In this document: positions 45,367 to 56,439 of the stretch, piece by piece
How the letters are laid out: each line of letters starts with the position of its first letter
Numbering within the stretch: the stretch's first letter is position 1
Assembly: GCA_036936605.1 (NCBI GenBank)
Contig: JAUPFV010000005.1
Span: 127,032,453 to 127,096,452, forward strand
Origin: Limnanthes douglasii subsp. nivea
Lineage: Eukaryota; Streptophyta; Magnoliopsida; Brassicales; Limnanthaceae
DNA: 64,000 nt
Direction: 5' to 3'
Made by a program: the position numbers and the translations under genes
The notes under the pieces: model-generated
Database searches by the model: none
What the model was told of the DNA's origin: nothing
The model's input: the letters and a program-made list of their open reading frames with translations, nothing else

Positions 45367-45550
45367 CTTTTATAAAAGTTAAGTATAAAGATTTTCATAT
45401 AAAAATGTTTGGAGGATAAAATTAAGAGCCTTTTATAAAATTTAAATATAAAGGTTTTTATATAAAAGTCTTTAGAGGAGAAAATTAAAACTTTTATAAA
45501 AGTTAAATATAAAGGTTTTCATATAAAAATATTTGAAGGAGTAAAATATT
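45367..45550 (+). repeat. ~62-bp tandem array next to the 51-bp array, three copies
   Basis: CTTTTATAAAA blocks occur at 45367, 45430 and 45491. Each is followed by GTTAARTATAAAGRTTTTCAT and TTTGRAGGA. The array directly abuts the 51-bp array; the last copy of one runs into the first of the other. Confidence 0.85.
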
Positions 45551-45742
45551 TGTGGAACCGACGTTTCCAGGTTTCATGGGCCCAGTAGCTAAACTGAGCG
45601 AAGGTCCAACTGGCTAATTTAATATAACCCTCGAAAGGATTAACTATTTCCTTCATTGATATTCATAAAGAAATGTTTCAATGGAATAGATAGTTCGAAC
45701 ATATATATCTCGATCAGAAATAAAACAAAGTACCTCGATTAG

Positions 45743-46090
45743 TCAACTTTGAAGTAAGGCGATAAGGTAGCTTTTCTGAGTTTCAAAACCTGTGTCCCAT
45801 AATTTGGAGACAAAGATGAACCGCTGCTTCCACTTCCTATCAGCTTCAAGAAGATCATTTACGATCTTGTATTTCCTTGTAAGGGATATTGAATAGAATG
45901 GAAAGTGAGAGTTCTTCGCCACAGTTGTCAGTCCGACTAGCTCTTCCATAAAGAATCCGACCAGAGAAACCCGAGAGGCTATGATACACGCCATGAGGGT
46001 GAACCACATGTAGGGATCGGCTTGGGTCAGAAATAATTGTATCAAGTGAAAATATTTAGCAAGGGCAACATCCAAAGGTAGTCTAAGACC
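45743..46090 (-). pseudogene. Antisense ORF remnant, Transposase_28-like (putative gypsy-type domain)
   Basis: On the minus strand a frame is open from 46090 (after a TAG at 46093-46091) to 45743. It reads GLRLPLDVALAKYFHLIQ, QADPYMWFTLMACIIAS and, near the end, RKWKQRFIFVSKLWDTGF. The layout fits the Transposase_28 family (PF04195), with its typical GLRFPL start, P-x-W middle and W-KxRFFFVS end. The match is from memory of the family. It has no ATG, so it is a fragment. It lies antisense downstream of the pol of Tat copy C, where some Tat elements carry an extra ORF, and is cut at its upstream end by the copia insertion at 46098. Confidence 0.6.
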
Positions 46091-46092
46091 CT

Positions 46093-46097
46093 AGTAT
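46093..46097 (+). repeat. Target-site duplication AGTAT, left of the copia element
   Basis: It precedes the TGTTAGGAC of the 5' LTR and is repeated at 50591-50595. Confidence 0.9.
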
Positions 46098-46327
46098 TGT
46101 TAGGACTTTAATGTTTTATTTGGTCAAAAGGAGTTATACTCCACTTTAAGTTTGTGTCCTTTAAGTGTGTTTCCGTTTTTTTATTGTCCTTTCAGTTTGT
46201 GTTCTTAGTTGTCTTTTCATTTTGTCTACTCAATCTTTGACTATTTAATAGTCATTTTATATTATCTAATAAAATTATCGAAGCTTTTCATAGCTTTTGT
46301 CTGAGATTCATTCATCTGAAATCAACA
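46098..46327 (+). repeat. 5' LTR of the copia element (230 bp)
   Basis: It starts TGTTAGGACTTTAATG and ends CTGAAATCAACA. It pairs with 50360-50590. Confidence 0.92.
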
Positions 46328-46330
46328 ATT

Positions 46331-46343
46331 TGGTATCAGAGCC
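46331..46343 (+). promoter_or_regulatory. Primer-binding site of the copia element
   Basis: TGGTATCAGAGCC lies three bases after the 5' LTR. It is complementary to initiator Met-tRNA, which is usual for plant copia elements. Confidence 0.92.
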
Positions 46344-46380
46344 ATTAAATTAAAAGAGAAAGAGAGCAAAGACAGAAAAT

Positions 46381-49300
46381 ATGGGAGAATTGAGTAATTT
46401 TGGGCAACCTTGTATACCTAAATTTGATGGATTATGACCATTGGAGTCTCCTTATGGAAAATATTTTTCGGTCAAATGAGTATTTTGATGTTGTGGAAGA
46501 TGAAATTGATGAACTAATTAACGAAGAAGGGTTGACCGAAGCAGAGAAAAAGACCCTTGCTGATGCAAGGTTAAAGGATTTGAAGGCAAAGAATTATTTG
46601 TTCAATGCGATTGACAAATCAATTCTTAAGACGATAACTTTGAAAGAGACGTCAAAGCAGTTGTGGGATTCTACGAAGACCAAATATCACGGAAATGCAA
46701 GAGTGAAGCGTGCGCAGTTACAAACCTTGAGGAGAACGTTTGAATTGCTGGAGATAAAAAAAATAGAGAATCCATCTCTGATTACTTCACAAGGGTGATG
46801 GTGGTAGCAAACGACATGAGAAACTGTGGGGATGATATGAAAGATGTCAAAATTGTAGAAAAGATTTTGCGAACTCTTATTGAAAATTTCAAAACCGTGG
46901 GGATGATATGAAGAATCAAAAGATATTGACAGTTTATCAGTCAATACCTTACAAAGCTCATTACTTGTTCATGAGCAGAAAATGAGAAAGCCAAGAATAG
47001 TAGAAGAATAGCAGGTTCTCAAAGTTTCATAGGAGTATCGAAATGGAAGAGGCAGAGGAAAAGAATTTGGCCGAGGAAGAGGAAGAGATAAATTTAACAA
47101 GGAAACGGTGGAATGCTTTCGGTGTCACAGACTTGGACATTTTGCATACGAATGTCCTATACAAGAGAAGGCAAACTATGCAAAGATTGGAGAAGATGAA
47201 GGTGATGTTTTGTTAATGGCGTACACACCAGTTCCATAAGAAAGAAAATTTGTGTGGTATCTTGATTCAGGTTGTTCCAACCACATGACAGGAGACAAAT
47301 CATGGTTTTCAAAGCTTGATAAAGAGTTTCGATCCTCAGTAAAACTTGGTAACATTTCTATTCTTTTTGTGATTGGAAAAGGTGATGTAACTTTACGTGT
47401 CAATGGAAGGACTCATGTCATTTCAAATGTATATCTGGTACCAGAGTTAACGAGTAACTTGGTAAGCTTGGGACAACTTGTACAAACGGGCTGCGAGATT
47501 TTGATACATCATGAAGTAAGCAAGCTTTATCATCCGGAGTTAGGGCTGGTTATGCAAGCAAAAATGAGAGAAAATAAATTGTTCAAGACTTTGGCCTCAA
47601 AAGGTAACTCGTTTACAGCTGAGAAATGTTTGAAAATAACAGCAATGGATGAGCTTAAACTTTGGCATCGAAGGTAGGGGCACTTAAGTTACAAGGGTTT
47701 AAGAACTCTCATATATCAGAATATGGTCAAAGGGATACCACATCTGAGCACCAACGAAGCTGAGAAATGTGTTATCTGTTTTATTGGTAAACAACATCTT
47801 GAGAGTATCCCTAAGAAACGTTTGTGGCGTTCGTCAAAGAGGTTGCAGCTGGTACATTCTGATATTTGTGGGCCAATTTCTCCAGTATCTAACTCCGACA
47901 AGAGATATATTCTTACTTTCATCGATGACTTTAGCAGAAAGGTATGGATATATTTTTTGTCATTAAAGTCGGAAGCTTTTATATTCTTTAGTCGATTCAA
48001 GATCCAGGTGGAGAAAGAGAGTGGAGAAACGTTAGCATGTTTATGAACGGACAGAGACGGTGCATTCACTTCAAATGAGTTCACTGATTTTTGTGAGGAA
48101 GCTGGAATTAGCAGACAACTCACTACAACTTTCACTCCGCAACTAAACGGAATTGCTGAGCGCAAGAACCGGACAATAATGAATATGGTGTGGTGTGTTC
48201 TGAATGATAAAGGAGTTCCTAAATATTTTTGGGCGGAAGCATCAAAATGGGCTATTCATGTCTTGAATCGAAGTCCAACTTCTGTGACACAAGAAAAAAC
48301 TCTTGAAGAGATGTGGAGTGGAATAAAGCCTAGAGTTGATTACTTTAGAATTTTTGGTTGTATCACTCATGTCCAGGTTCCAGATCAGAGAAGAAAAAAA
48401 CTTGATGATAAAAGCAACATGTGTGTGCTAATTGGAGTAAGCAGCGAATCCAAGGGTTATCGCCTATACAACCCAACAACAAAAAAGGTCATTACAAGCA
48501 AGGATGTGATTTTTGAAGAAGAGAAAAGCTTGGATTGGGGACAGAAAACAAAAGAATTAGAGGCTGAGTAATTAATCTGGGAGGATAGTGAAACCGAACC
48601 TGAGGAGAATGTTGAAAATGTGACTCATGAGCTTGAAATAGAGCAGATAAATGAAGAAGAAGAAGAAGTTTTGAATCTAGCAAAATCTCTTAGGCCTCAG
48701 AGAATCAGAAGAAGACCAACTTATTTGCAGGATTACGAGACCGGATGGGAGGAAGAAGAAGAAGTTTTGGGTCTTGTAATGTTTGTGTCATGCGATGATC
48801 TTGTAACATTCAACGACGCTATTAAGGAATAAAAATGGGTTAATGCTATGAAAACAAAGTTGGAGTCAATAAAAAAACAGAACTTGGTTTCTCACAAATC
48901 TTCCAAGTTGAGCAAAGAGAATTGGTGTTAAATGGATTTATAAAACCAAGCTCAACGAGAAGGGAGAGGTTGAAAAATACATAGCTCGATTGGTGGTCAA
49001 AGGCTATGCACAAGAAGAAGGAGTAGATTACAGTGAATTCTTTACTCCCGTGGCACGTTGGGATACTATTCATACGATGCTAGCTATAGCAGCTCAAAAG
49101 AATTGGTGTGTTTATCAGTTAGACGTAAAGAGTGCGTTTATTTACGGCGAACTAACAGAAGATGTGTTTGTAGATCAACTGCAAGGATACATAAAGGAAG
49201 GAGAAGAACACAAGGTTTACAAGTTGGTGAAGGCTTTATATGGTTTAAAACAAGCCCCAAGATCTTGGTACAATAAAATTGAGGCATACTTTGTTAGAGA

Positions 49301-50330
49301 AAGATTTCAAAGGTGTGAGCATGAATACACACTATTCGTGAAAACTAATGGAGGTAACAAGATTATTATTGTTAGTCTTTATGTTGATGATTTAATCTTC
49401 ACAGGAAATGATCAAAAGATGCTTGAGGAGTTTAAATTATCGATAAAAAGGATTTTGAGATGGCTGATTTGGGGAAAATAAAGTATTTCTTGGGTGTTGA
49501 GGTGATACGGGAGGGTGATGGAATCTTCATCCATCAAAAGAAATACGTTGGAGAGATTATTGAAAGGTTTAATCTGCATAACGGAAATGATGTCAAGAAT
49601 CCTATTGTGCCCGGAGTGAAGTTATCAAAAGATAGTAATGCTAAGAGAGTTGATTGCACAATATCTAAACAACTCATTGAAAGTTTAATGTACATCACGA
49701 CGACAAGGCCTGATCTGATGTTTGTGGTTTGTCTATTGAGCAAATACATGTCTCATCCTAGAGAGGAACATATGCAAGCAGCAAAGCATGTGTTAAGGTA
49801 CATAAGAGGAACGACCGGATTCGGTGTATATTACAAAAAAAGGAATGTTGGAGGAGTTGATTGTCTATACTGATAGTGATTATGTTGGAGACATTGATAA
49901 TAGACGCAGCACAAGTGGATACGCTTTCTTATTGAGTAGAGGAGCAGTTGCTTGGGCTTCAAAGAAACAACAGGTAGTCACTCTATCCACCACTGAAGCT
50001 GAGTTCATAGCCGCATCATTTTGTGCTTGTCAATGTATTTGGATGTGAAGGATTTTAGAAGAAATTGGTATGATGCAGTCAGGTTGCACTATGATTATGT
50101 GTGATAACAGCTCAACAATCAAACTATCAAAGAACCCTGTTCTTCATGGTCATAACAAGCATATTAATGTTAGGTTCTATTTTCTGAGGGATCTTGTCAA
50201 AGATGAAGTTGTGAAATTGGTTCATTGTGGTACCAATGATAAGGTTGCAGACATATTGACTAAACCATTGAAGTTGGAAGATTTTGTTCGATTAAGAGAG
50301 AAGCTTGGAGTTTGCGAGAAGATAAACTGA
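46381..50330 (+). pseudogene. copia gag-PR-IN-RT-RNaseH polyprotein, multiply broken
   Basis: It begins MGELSNFGQPCIPKFDG at 46381. A shift follows before YDHWSLLMEN, which starts the gag block (46400-46798). A CCHC knuckle, CFRCHRLGHFAYEC, lies near 47113. Protease has WYLDSGCSNHMTG (47253-47290). The integrase finger and core (LWHRR ... CVICFIGKQ, then IDDFSRKVWIYFLS) are broken by stops such as TAG at 47675-47677. RT has GYAQEEGVDYSEFFTPVAR, VYQLDVKSAF, ALYGLKQAPRSWY and intact LYVDDLIFTG (about 49378-49407). A shift at about 49455 precedes LGKIKYFLGVEV. RNase H has YTDSDYVGD, STTEAEFIA and ILTKPL, ending at 50330. Active sites are largely kept, but the frame is not. Confidence 0.9.
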
Positions 50331-50359
50331 AGTTATTGCTTTCAGTTTAGGAGAAGCAA

Positions 50360-50590
50360 TGTTAGTACTTTAATTTTTTATTTGGTCAAGATAGGAGTTA
50401 TACTCCACTTTAAGTTTGTGTCCTTTAAGTGTGTTTCCATTTTTTTATTGCCCTTTCAGTTTGTGTTCTTAGCTGGCTTTTCATTTTGTCTACTCAATCT
50501 TTGACTATTTAATAGTCATTTCTATTACCTAATGAAATTATCGAAGCTTTTCATAGCTTTTGTCTCAGATTCATTTATCTGAAATCAACA
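50360..50590 (+). repeat. 3' LTR of the copia element (231 bp)
   Basis: It starts TGTTAGTACTTTAAT after GGAGAAGCAA and ends CTGAAATCAACA. It is followed by AGTAT. Confidence 0.92.
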
Positions 50591-50595
50591 AGTAT
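50591..50595 (+). repeat. Target-site duplication AGTAT, right of the copia element
   Basis: It is identical to 46093-46097. The sequence before the insertion therefore read from 46097 straight on to 50596. Confidence 0.9.
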
Positions 50596-50617
50596 AGGAT
50601 CTTTGGGTAAACAACTG

Positions 50618-51957
50618 GTTCATTGAGAGGTTGAATGTAGAAAATGAAGCAATGATCAGTTCATGAAGAATTAAGTATGAGGTCCAACGAGAACAGATAA
50701 CGGGGATAGACTAATTACAAAACGTTTCACAGTTCGAGGAAAATTTTTTAGAGGAAAAGCCATCGTTCTTATAAAAGATGAGCAAGATCGGGGCATCGTT
50801 ATGAGTCAACAGAATACAGTGAAGATTCGTCTTACAACTCGGATGAATCTTTGTCCTCGGAAATGGATACTCGACGTGAAAGAAATCACAGACAAAGAGA
50901 TTCATGGAAGCACAAAAATTCTCATCGGACTACTCAGGTGGCAAGAGGTTCGAGGAAGGGAAATTACGATCACTTAAAGAAAAAGCTTTACCCTAAAGAT
51001 CATGATAAAGTTGTGCATGTAACTTCGCGCATGTGAGTATCGTCTGAGTAATCAATTTACCTTTCCCACCGAGGAAGGTTTATATGCAGTAGTTAATTAG
51101 GGTTTAGGGGAAAGTGCGTATAAAATGGGTCATAATTGGATGTCATCTCCACTCTCCTTGAAAATTCTGATAATTACTGGCAACTCGGCTAACATTAAAT
51201 TCAAGACTACTTATAGTCAAATAAAAAATCTACCAGCGATTCTACGATCGGGTCGGAAGATAGTATGGTTTACTAGGGCAACAACTAAGGTGGTAGGATA
51301 ATTCGAGGGAAGAGTCGAGCTGGGCTGGGGACCGTTTAAGAAGGTAATAACAGTATTATTCGTTGTGGTGGATGCCCCAACATCCTACAGTGCAATCTTC
51401 AAAAGGTCTTGGTTGTCTAAAATGCATGTTGTGCCCTCAACTGATCATCAATGTTTGAAATATGTCGTGGGAAACAATATGGGAATCGTTAGAAGCAGTC
51501 AAAAGATGACAAAAGAATGTTATCGAATAGTTTTAGCCCCTAAGAAAATTAAAGGGGTCGAATCAAAATCAGTGGGGTTTTCCTCGGGATCCAATCCTGT
51601 AGTTGACCCAAGGGAAGCCCCCAGATTTATGGTCCCAAACGAAAGCTTTAAGGACCATGTTTTTTTCCTAGGAAAAGTCTCAAAATTGGCACAAAACTAT
51701 CTTCAGAGGTAAAAGAAAGTTTAATCAAGCTTTTATCAACAAAATTATTATTTGAAGTAATATTCGTCCGTATTATCTAGAAGATGAGATTTTTTCTCAA
51801 GAAAAATTTGAACCATCGTCTGACTAAAGTTGGTCACATACGCAAGTCATAATAGTCTTTATGGACTGCTAATCCGGTTCTAGTAAAGAAAAAGAACGAT
51901 AAATGGAGAATGTGCGTGGATTTCACTAATTTAAACAGAGATTGCCTCAAAGATCCT
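50618..51957 (+). mobile_element. Tat copy G: internally deleted relative of copy C (gag to start of RT)
   Basis: The sequence from TTGAGAGGTTGAATG onward aligns with copy C from about 39940. The gag N-terminal part (50618 to about 51150) is present. About 830 bases of gag found in C (roughly 40520-41350) are missing. The protease end (MVDAPTSYSAIFKRSWLSK, 51365-51712) follows, then the start of RT (NPVLVKKKNDKWRMCVDF). Homology stops abruptly at about 51957, inside RT. Stops are frequent and no LTR is attached. Confidence 0.8.
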
Positions 51958-52076
51958 ACGGGAACGAGGTACAAGGCGCTTTGCCCAGGTGGGGGATTTG
52001 TTGCTCCCCTTATGTTCATTGTTTCTTCACTCGTTTCCTGGTGATCTCTCTCGATTTCTAACCTTGTGACTACCAT
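51834..52076 (-). pseudogene. gag start of a minus-strand Tat copy
   Basis: The minus strand opens at ATG 52076 with MVVTRLEIERDHQETSEE. This is very like the gag start of copy D (MVVTRSRIEREVLERSE, 54657) and lies at the same distance from the primer-binding site. Homology ends near 51958, where the plus-strand RT of copy G begins. The rest of the frame is unrelated antisense sequence. Confidence 0.7.
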
Positions 52077-52091
52077 GGTTAATGATTAGTT

Positions 52092-52112
52092 GCGATTCCC
52101 ACAGACGGCGCC
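52092..52112 (-). promoter_or_regulatory. Primer-binding site of the minus-strand Tat copy
   Basis: On the minus strand TTTGGCGCCGTCTGTGGGAA is the Tat-type site, followed by a leader to the gag ATG at 52076. Confidence 0.85.
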
Positions 52113-52804
52113 AAAATTTATTACGGGAATAACAAGTTATGCCAAAGTAGAAATTCACGTTCTTAGTCAGGAAAGAGATAAGGCAAAAAGGTCATAACAT
52201 TTATCAAAAGAGTCTTCCTACTTATAGTTCTGTGAGTTAGTGGGAAGTTACATTTGTATTTAATTACACTTAATACTCCACTAACTCACTAACATCACTT
52301 CTCCTATAATTTCAGGCAAACTGCCTAAACGGGTTGACTCGAAGTTTATGGCATTTATTAAATGACGAGTAAGGAAAGACTTTATTCTTCAATTATTTGC
52401 TTTGACTAGACACACGTGCCAATCCGAGCTGGTTCACTTCTTAAGCGCGATAGGGTTTGTGCTAAGCTACGTGTACTTGACCTCACTCAACTGCTTCTGG
52501 TTGTTTAACTTCTCATTGTCCTTATTTGAGGTCAACTAATTATCTTCGATCTCGTTCTTCGCTTAGCTTTAAGTTCGATTGGTTATGCGCGAGCTTGTCC
52601 TTTATTTGGTTATTGCATCCTTGGTCTGGCCGGTCAACTCATTACTCCGATTATCTTCGAGCTCGTTCTCCACCTATTTTCTAATGTATGAGCTCGTCCT
52701 TTGTTTGCTTGTTTGATTATTGTTCCTTTACTATCTTAGTCCAAGCTCATTATCTACCTTTCCTGCTCGTTCAAATACTTACTCGAGGGAATCCCCCTTT
52801 ATCA
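52113..52804 (-). repeat. 5' LTR of the minus-strand Tat copy (~690 bp)
   Basis: On the minus strand it begins TGATAAAGGGGGATTCC at 52804 and runs to the primer-binding site. It contains a family of GAGCTCGxxCT and AGCTCGTCC words. The start resembles the LTR-like sequence at 38265. The exact inner end is not certain. Confidence 0.65.
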
Positions 52805-52849
52805 GCCATGCCAACGAGTAAGTACCCTACACTATACCACCGAGCCATT

Positions 52850-53230
52850 TCATGTGCTCCAATTAAGTGAGAAAATCTGATTGTACATGACGTACGCACG
52901 TGCGACGTGTAAGACCATTTGATCGGTACATTCTGAATTTGCTTCACAATAGTGGGGCACTGAAAAAGTATTCTTGATCCATTTTAGACCAAAATCAACC
53001 CCATCATGCTTCTCCAACTCATCTTGAATATCATCCCCTGTAACTCCCAACAACGCTACAAAATGGGCATATTGTTCAGCTAAAGTACCTCTCTGCTTCG
53101 TCGCAGCTATTTTTCCCCACCTTCGAAAGGCCAATAATGACAAACATGTCGTCTAATATGATTCTCATCTCTCCAAATGAGAACTAGAAAGTGTTGGTTA
53201 CCTGATGCCAAAGTTCTAGGAAAGCCTCGC
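52850..53230 (-). pseudogene. Plant mobile domain (PMD, MAIN-like) remnant
   Basis: The minus strand reads EAFLELWHQVTNTF (from 53228), a stop, then FSFGEMRIILDDMFVIIGL. A frame change leads to QYAHFVALLGVTGDDIQDEL and, near 52870, VLHVARAYVMYNQIF. This is the order of the plant mobile domain (PF10536): a W-x-P-ETHTFHLP-GEMTITLDDV start followed by an RAYLLY block. In plants it occurs in MAIN/MAIL1 proteins and in transposable elements. At least one stop and one frameshift make it a pseudogene. It lies antisense among Tat fragments, so an element-borne accessory ORF is likelier than a host gene. Confidence 0.7.
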
Positions 53231-54600
53231 TCAAGTGAGGGTTTGAGCGAAACGTTTTCTAGTGTATGATAAGAAGCAATGCCAGAGTCCTTTAAACGAT
53301 AGTCTGTACATCAACCTAATTCTTACCAACGTCTCAATGATCTAATAGTTTGTACTTGGCCTGAATGTTAATATTCTACCATGACTGAAAACACATAAAC
53401 ATAACAAATTGTTATAATCTCATTTTTTTGTAGAAACCAAATTAGATAAATATTTAGCATTATATAGTGTTGAAACTCACATTCCCAATGAATATGTTGT
53501 ATGCCTCGTGTTGGGATAGTGGGGAAACAATACGATACTATTCTGCGTCAAGAACAAATTCTTGAAATGGTCGGAACGGTCGAGATGTTCAAGATCTTTA
53601 TCCTTCGGTAAGAATCAAAGGCGCTTCATTAGGATCATAAGTTGTATCATCTTCAAATTAGGATGAACCTTCATCATTAGGTTCTGCGACAGCGCCGACA
53701 ATCGTTTGTCCCACTACATTTCATACTTATAGTGGAGGACAGACTGATTAGTGTGCTTTGAACTTTGGGATGCGGCCGAAAGGGAACAAGTTTCTGTTTC
53801 ATCGTTACACCTCCGTTTCAGAAGATGTTTTCCTGCCTCCTTCAGTTGTGCATCCTCATGTCGCGCCTTCAACCGTGCCTCCATCTTATCAGCCTGTAAC
53901 TTGCAACCAAAATCAATTTTAAAAAAATCAAGATAATATTTACTAGACAACTTACCTCGATGGCCATGTGATGCTGTTATGCTTACACCGTGATGAGGAC
54001 GCCTCCATCAACTAATAGATCAAGTAAATTACGACCAGATGGTAGTAATGTAGAGACATAAATAAAATCAAACCGAGGGTTTCTTTATACGACATCGAGA
54101 CGACCTATAAGGAATGCATCAATACAACACTTGATATTAAATGGCTGAGGTCAAACTGAGAGGTATCAATGTCCTAACAAAGTAACCGGCAACCCATCGG
54201 GAAATATCAGCATAAGAAACTGTGTCGAGGTGCAATCAATCGGCATCAACGCCGACTTGTGAAGAACAACCGAGAAGGCACAATTAGCATAGCAAGTCCC
54301 CTCAAGGATAAACACATAATTACCAATGTATGGCGATACCGACCATTTATTGAAATTAATAAAGAAGTCATAAAGGACGTCAACTTCATTTAAATGGTTG
54401 TTAACTTGAAACGGCTTAACGGATCATGACCAGAGTAATAGCCTAAATTGTATGGGCATTATCATAAATTCTGGTCCACAAACGAGGTTAAGGTTAATAT
54501 GTAATTAGTGGAAAAATGAAACTGTCATGCAAACATTATATATAGGTTGAAGATCATGTAAAAAGTCATAGTTTCTTCTATGATTAATAAAATTACTACT
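53231..54600. other. Mostly unassigned; contains the presumed 5' LTR of Tat copy D
   Basis: A minus-strand open frame at 53950-53714 encodes 78 mostly charged residues (KMEARLKARHEDAQLKEAGK suggests a helix). It may belong to the same antisense unit as the plant mobile domain remnant, but I recognise no family. The last few hundred bases before 54601 must include the LTR of copy D; its start could not be placed. Confidence 0.35.
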
Positions 54601-54656
54601 TGGCGCCATCTATAGGAAACTCTAACAAAAATACACAATAGTGAGATTCTTTAACC

Positions 54657-56330
54657 ATGGTAGTAACGCGATCAAGGATCGAAAGGGAAGTTCTGGAGCG
54701 GAGCGAAGTGGCAGATCATCAGAAAATTCCAACTGATCAAGTGGATTGGTAGATTCAGTTTCCTAATATAATTGTCACCAATCTAGAGATTGTGGAGGAA
54801 ACCTATGTTGAAGCAGGATCCCAAGTTAGTCAGCCACCACTTAATGAGCCGGAGATCATACCGTTACACCGGTAAACGTTATGGGCCCACTTTACAAGAG
54901 ACAGTAGCCGATAACCCATCAATTATGTCGAGAGTTTATTAGCTTCAACACCTACAGCAGTAGCATACGACCGAGACACCAGAGAGCAGCCACGAAAGCG
55001 ACCATAGTTGAACTATACAACGCCCTGCACGCATCAACAACCAAAATGCGAGGAACTAGCCATGGGGGGCATCATTCTGGGGTTGATGTCAGTCATGCTA
55101 ACCAAGGGGATCGGTCTTCCAAACTCAAGGATAAAGGAGAAGGAGAAGGCAAAAGTAATGGCAAAAGACGATCCAAGGGACAGGAACCGCGATAAGATGT
55201 GTAACTCGATGCTCCAAAGGGGGCTCGGGAGAATGAGCACGTGCAGTACGATCAAGTCCGCCCAATAATGCCCACCTACTTCCTTAAGGAGTCTCCATTC
55301 ATGGAGTAGATCCTCAAAGCCCAGCTCCCTAGAAAATTTGAACCATTCAGAATGGAAGCGTATGATGGTACATGGGATCCTAAGAGGCACTTAAAGCAGT
55401 TTCGCAACATATGATGACGTTTAACCCAAACGACGCCATGCTCTGCCGAGCCATATCCATGAGTCATAAAGGTAATGTTATGGACTGGTTTAGCAGTTTG
55501 CTTAGAGGATCTGTTTATGACTTCACAGGTTTATGGAAAGATTTTCAAAAAAGATTTGTGGGCAATAAAGAGCTCCAACGCGAAACAGACTCTATCATCG
55601 ACCTCTACAAAAAAGGGTGAGTAACTAAAAAGCTATGTTAAGTGTTTTGTCCATACTATAAATTTCTTGCCAGAATTGGAAGAGAATATGGTAGTCGCCT
55701 CTCTCAAGAGAGGCCTCGATTAATAGGGGGAGTTGTATGCTAATGTATTCAAATTCTCAGTGGAGAAGATGGAAGATGTTTTGGCCCAAGCAGATCAGTT
55801 CATCCGAGTAGATGATGCTAGAAAAGAAGATTCACCAAAAATACTTTCCTCAGACTTCAAAGGAGGATCGTACGACATAAAAATGATGGATAATGGGCCT
55901 CGCTGTGAGGGCACCTGCCACCAAATGCATTATGAGAACCCGCCGAGGCGTTTTACCCCATCAACCAAGACAAACTTAGTTATTTACGATCGAACGAAGA
56001 GAAGAAAAAGATACTAGCCCCTCGAATTATGAGGGCACCTGGTCACAAGCGGTCAAACATACACTTTTTGTTTTACCATAATGACCACAGTCACCCAAAT
56101 GATGAATGTTGGTAGCTCAAAAAGGCGATACAAAGGTTAATAAACAATGATGAGCTCATCGAATTTGTTAAACAACAAAATTTTCATCATCAGCTCGAGC
56201 AGAGGGACGAAACTCGTCCAGTCAATAAAGAGAGGCCTTATGAAGATAAGCGGATAGATATAGGAAAACAATAGTGGTTGTTTACCATCGGGGGAGGGAA
56301 ATGTTGCAAGGCAGCAACTTAAAGTCTAAT
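54657..56330 (+). pseudogene. gag of Tat copy D
   Basis: It starts MVVTRSRIEREVLERSE. Later blocks are the capsid region (FEPFRMEAYDGTWDPKRHLKQF, then after a stop MTFNPNDAMLCRAISMSHKG and DFTGLWKDFQKRFVGNKELQ, 55320-55620) and MEDVLAQADQFIRVDD (55770 onward). At least four stops or shifts separate them. Confidence 0.7.
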
Positions 56331-56439
56331 AAAAGATCAATAATCGACCACGAAAGCCAGGCAGTCGAGGCTTCGTCTTACCACAATTAACAAGTTTCGG
56401 TCGCTGATCTTACCTTTAACAATGATGATTTATGCAGGG

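Larger units (their letters stand above)
39733..45550 (+). mobile_element. Tat-lineage Ty3/gypsy copy C (degenerate, 3' LTR missing)
   Basis: The copy starts with the Tat-type primer-binding site TGGCGCCGTTTGTGGGAA (39733-39750). Degenerate gag (39790-41060), protease (about 41400-41830), RT (41870-42660), RNase H (42860-43260), a second archaeal-type RNase H (43290-43640) and integrase (43950-44917) follow, then a repeat-rich 3' UTR to about 45550. The dual RNase H and post-pol repeats are Tat hallmarks. No 3' LTR follows; instead a minus-strand ORF remnant and then a copia insertion are met. Confidence 0.82.
46098..50590 (+). mobile_element. Ty1/copia LTR retrotransposon (4.5 kb)
   Basis: It has 5' LTR 46098-46327, primer-binding site 46331-46343, coding region 46381-50330, purine-rich end 50351-50359 and 3' LTR 50360-50590, and is flanked by AGTAT on both sides. 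The domain order gag-PR-IN-RT-RNaseH is that of Ty1/copia. The LTRs differ at about a dozen positions. The single polyprotein ORF is broken at many places, so it is non-autonomous. Confidence 0.93.
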
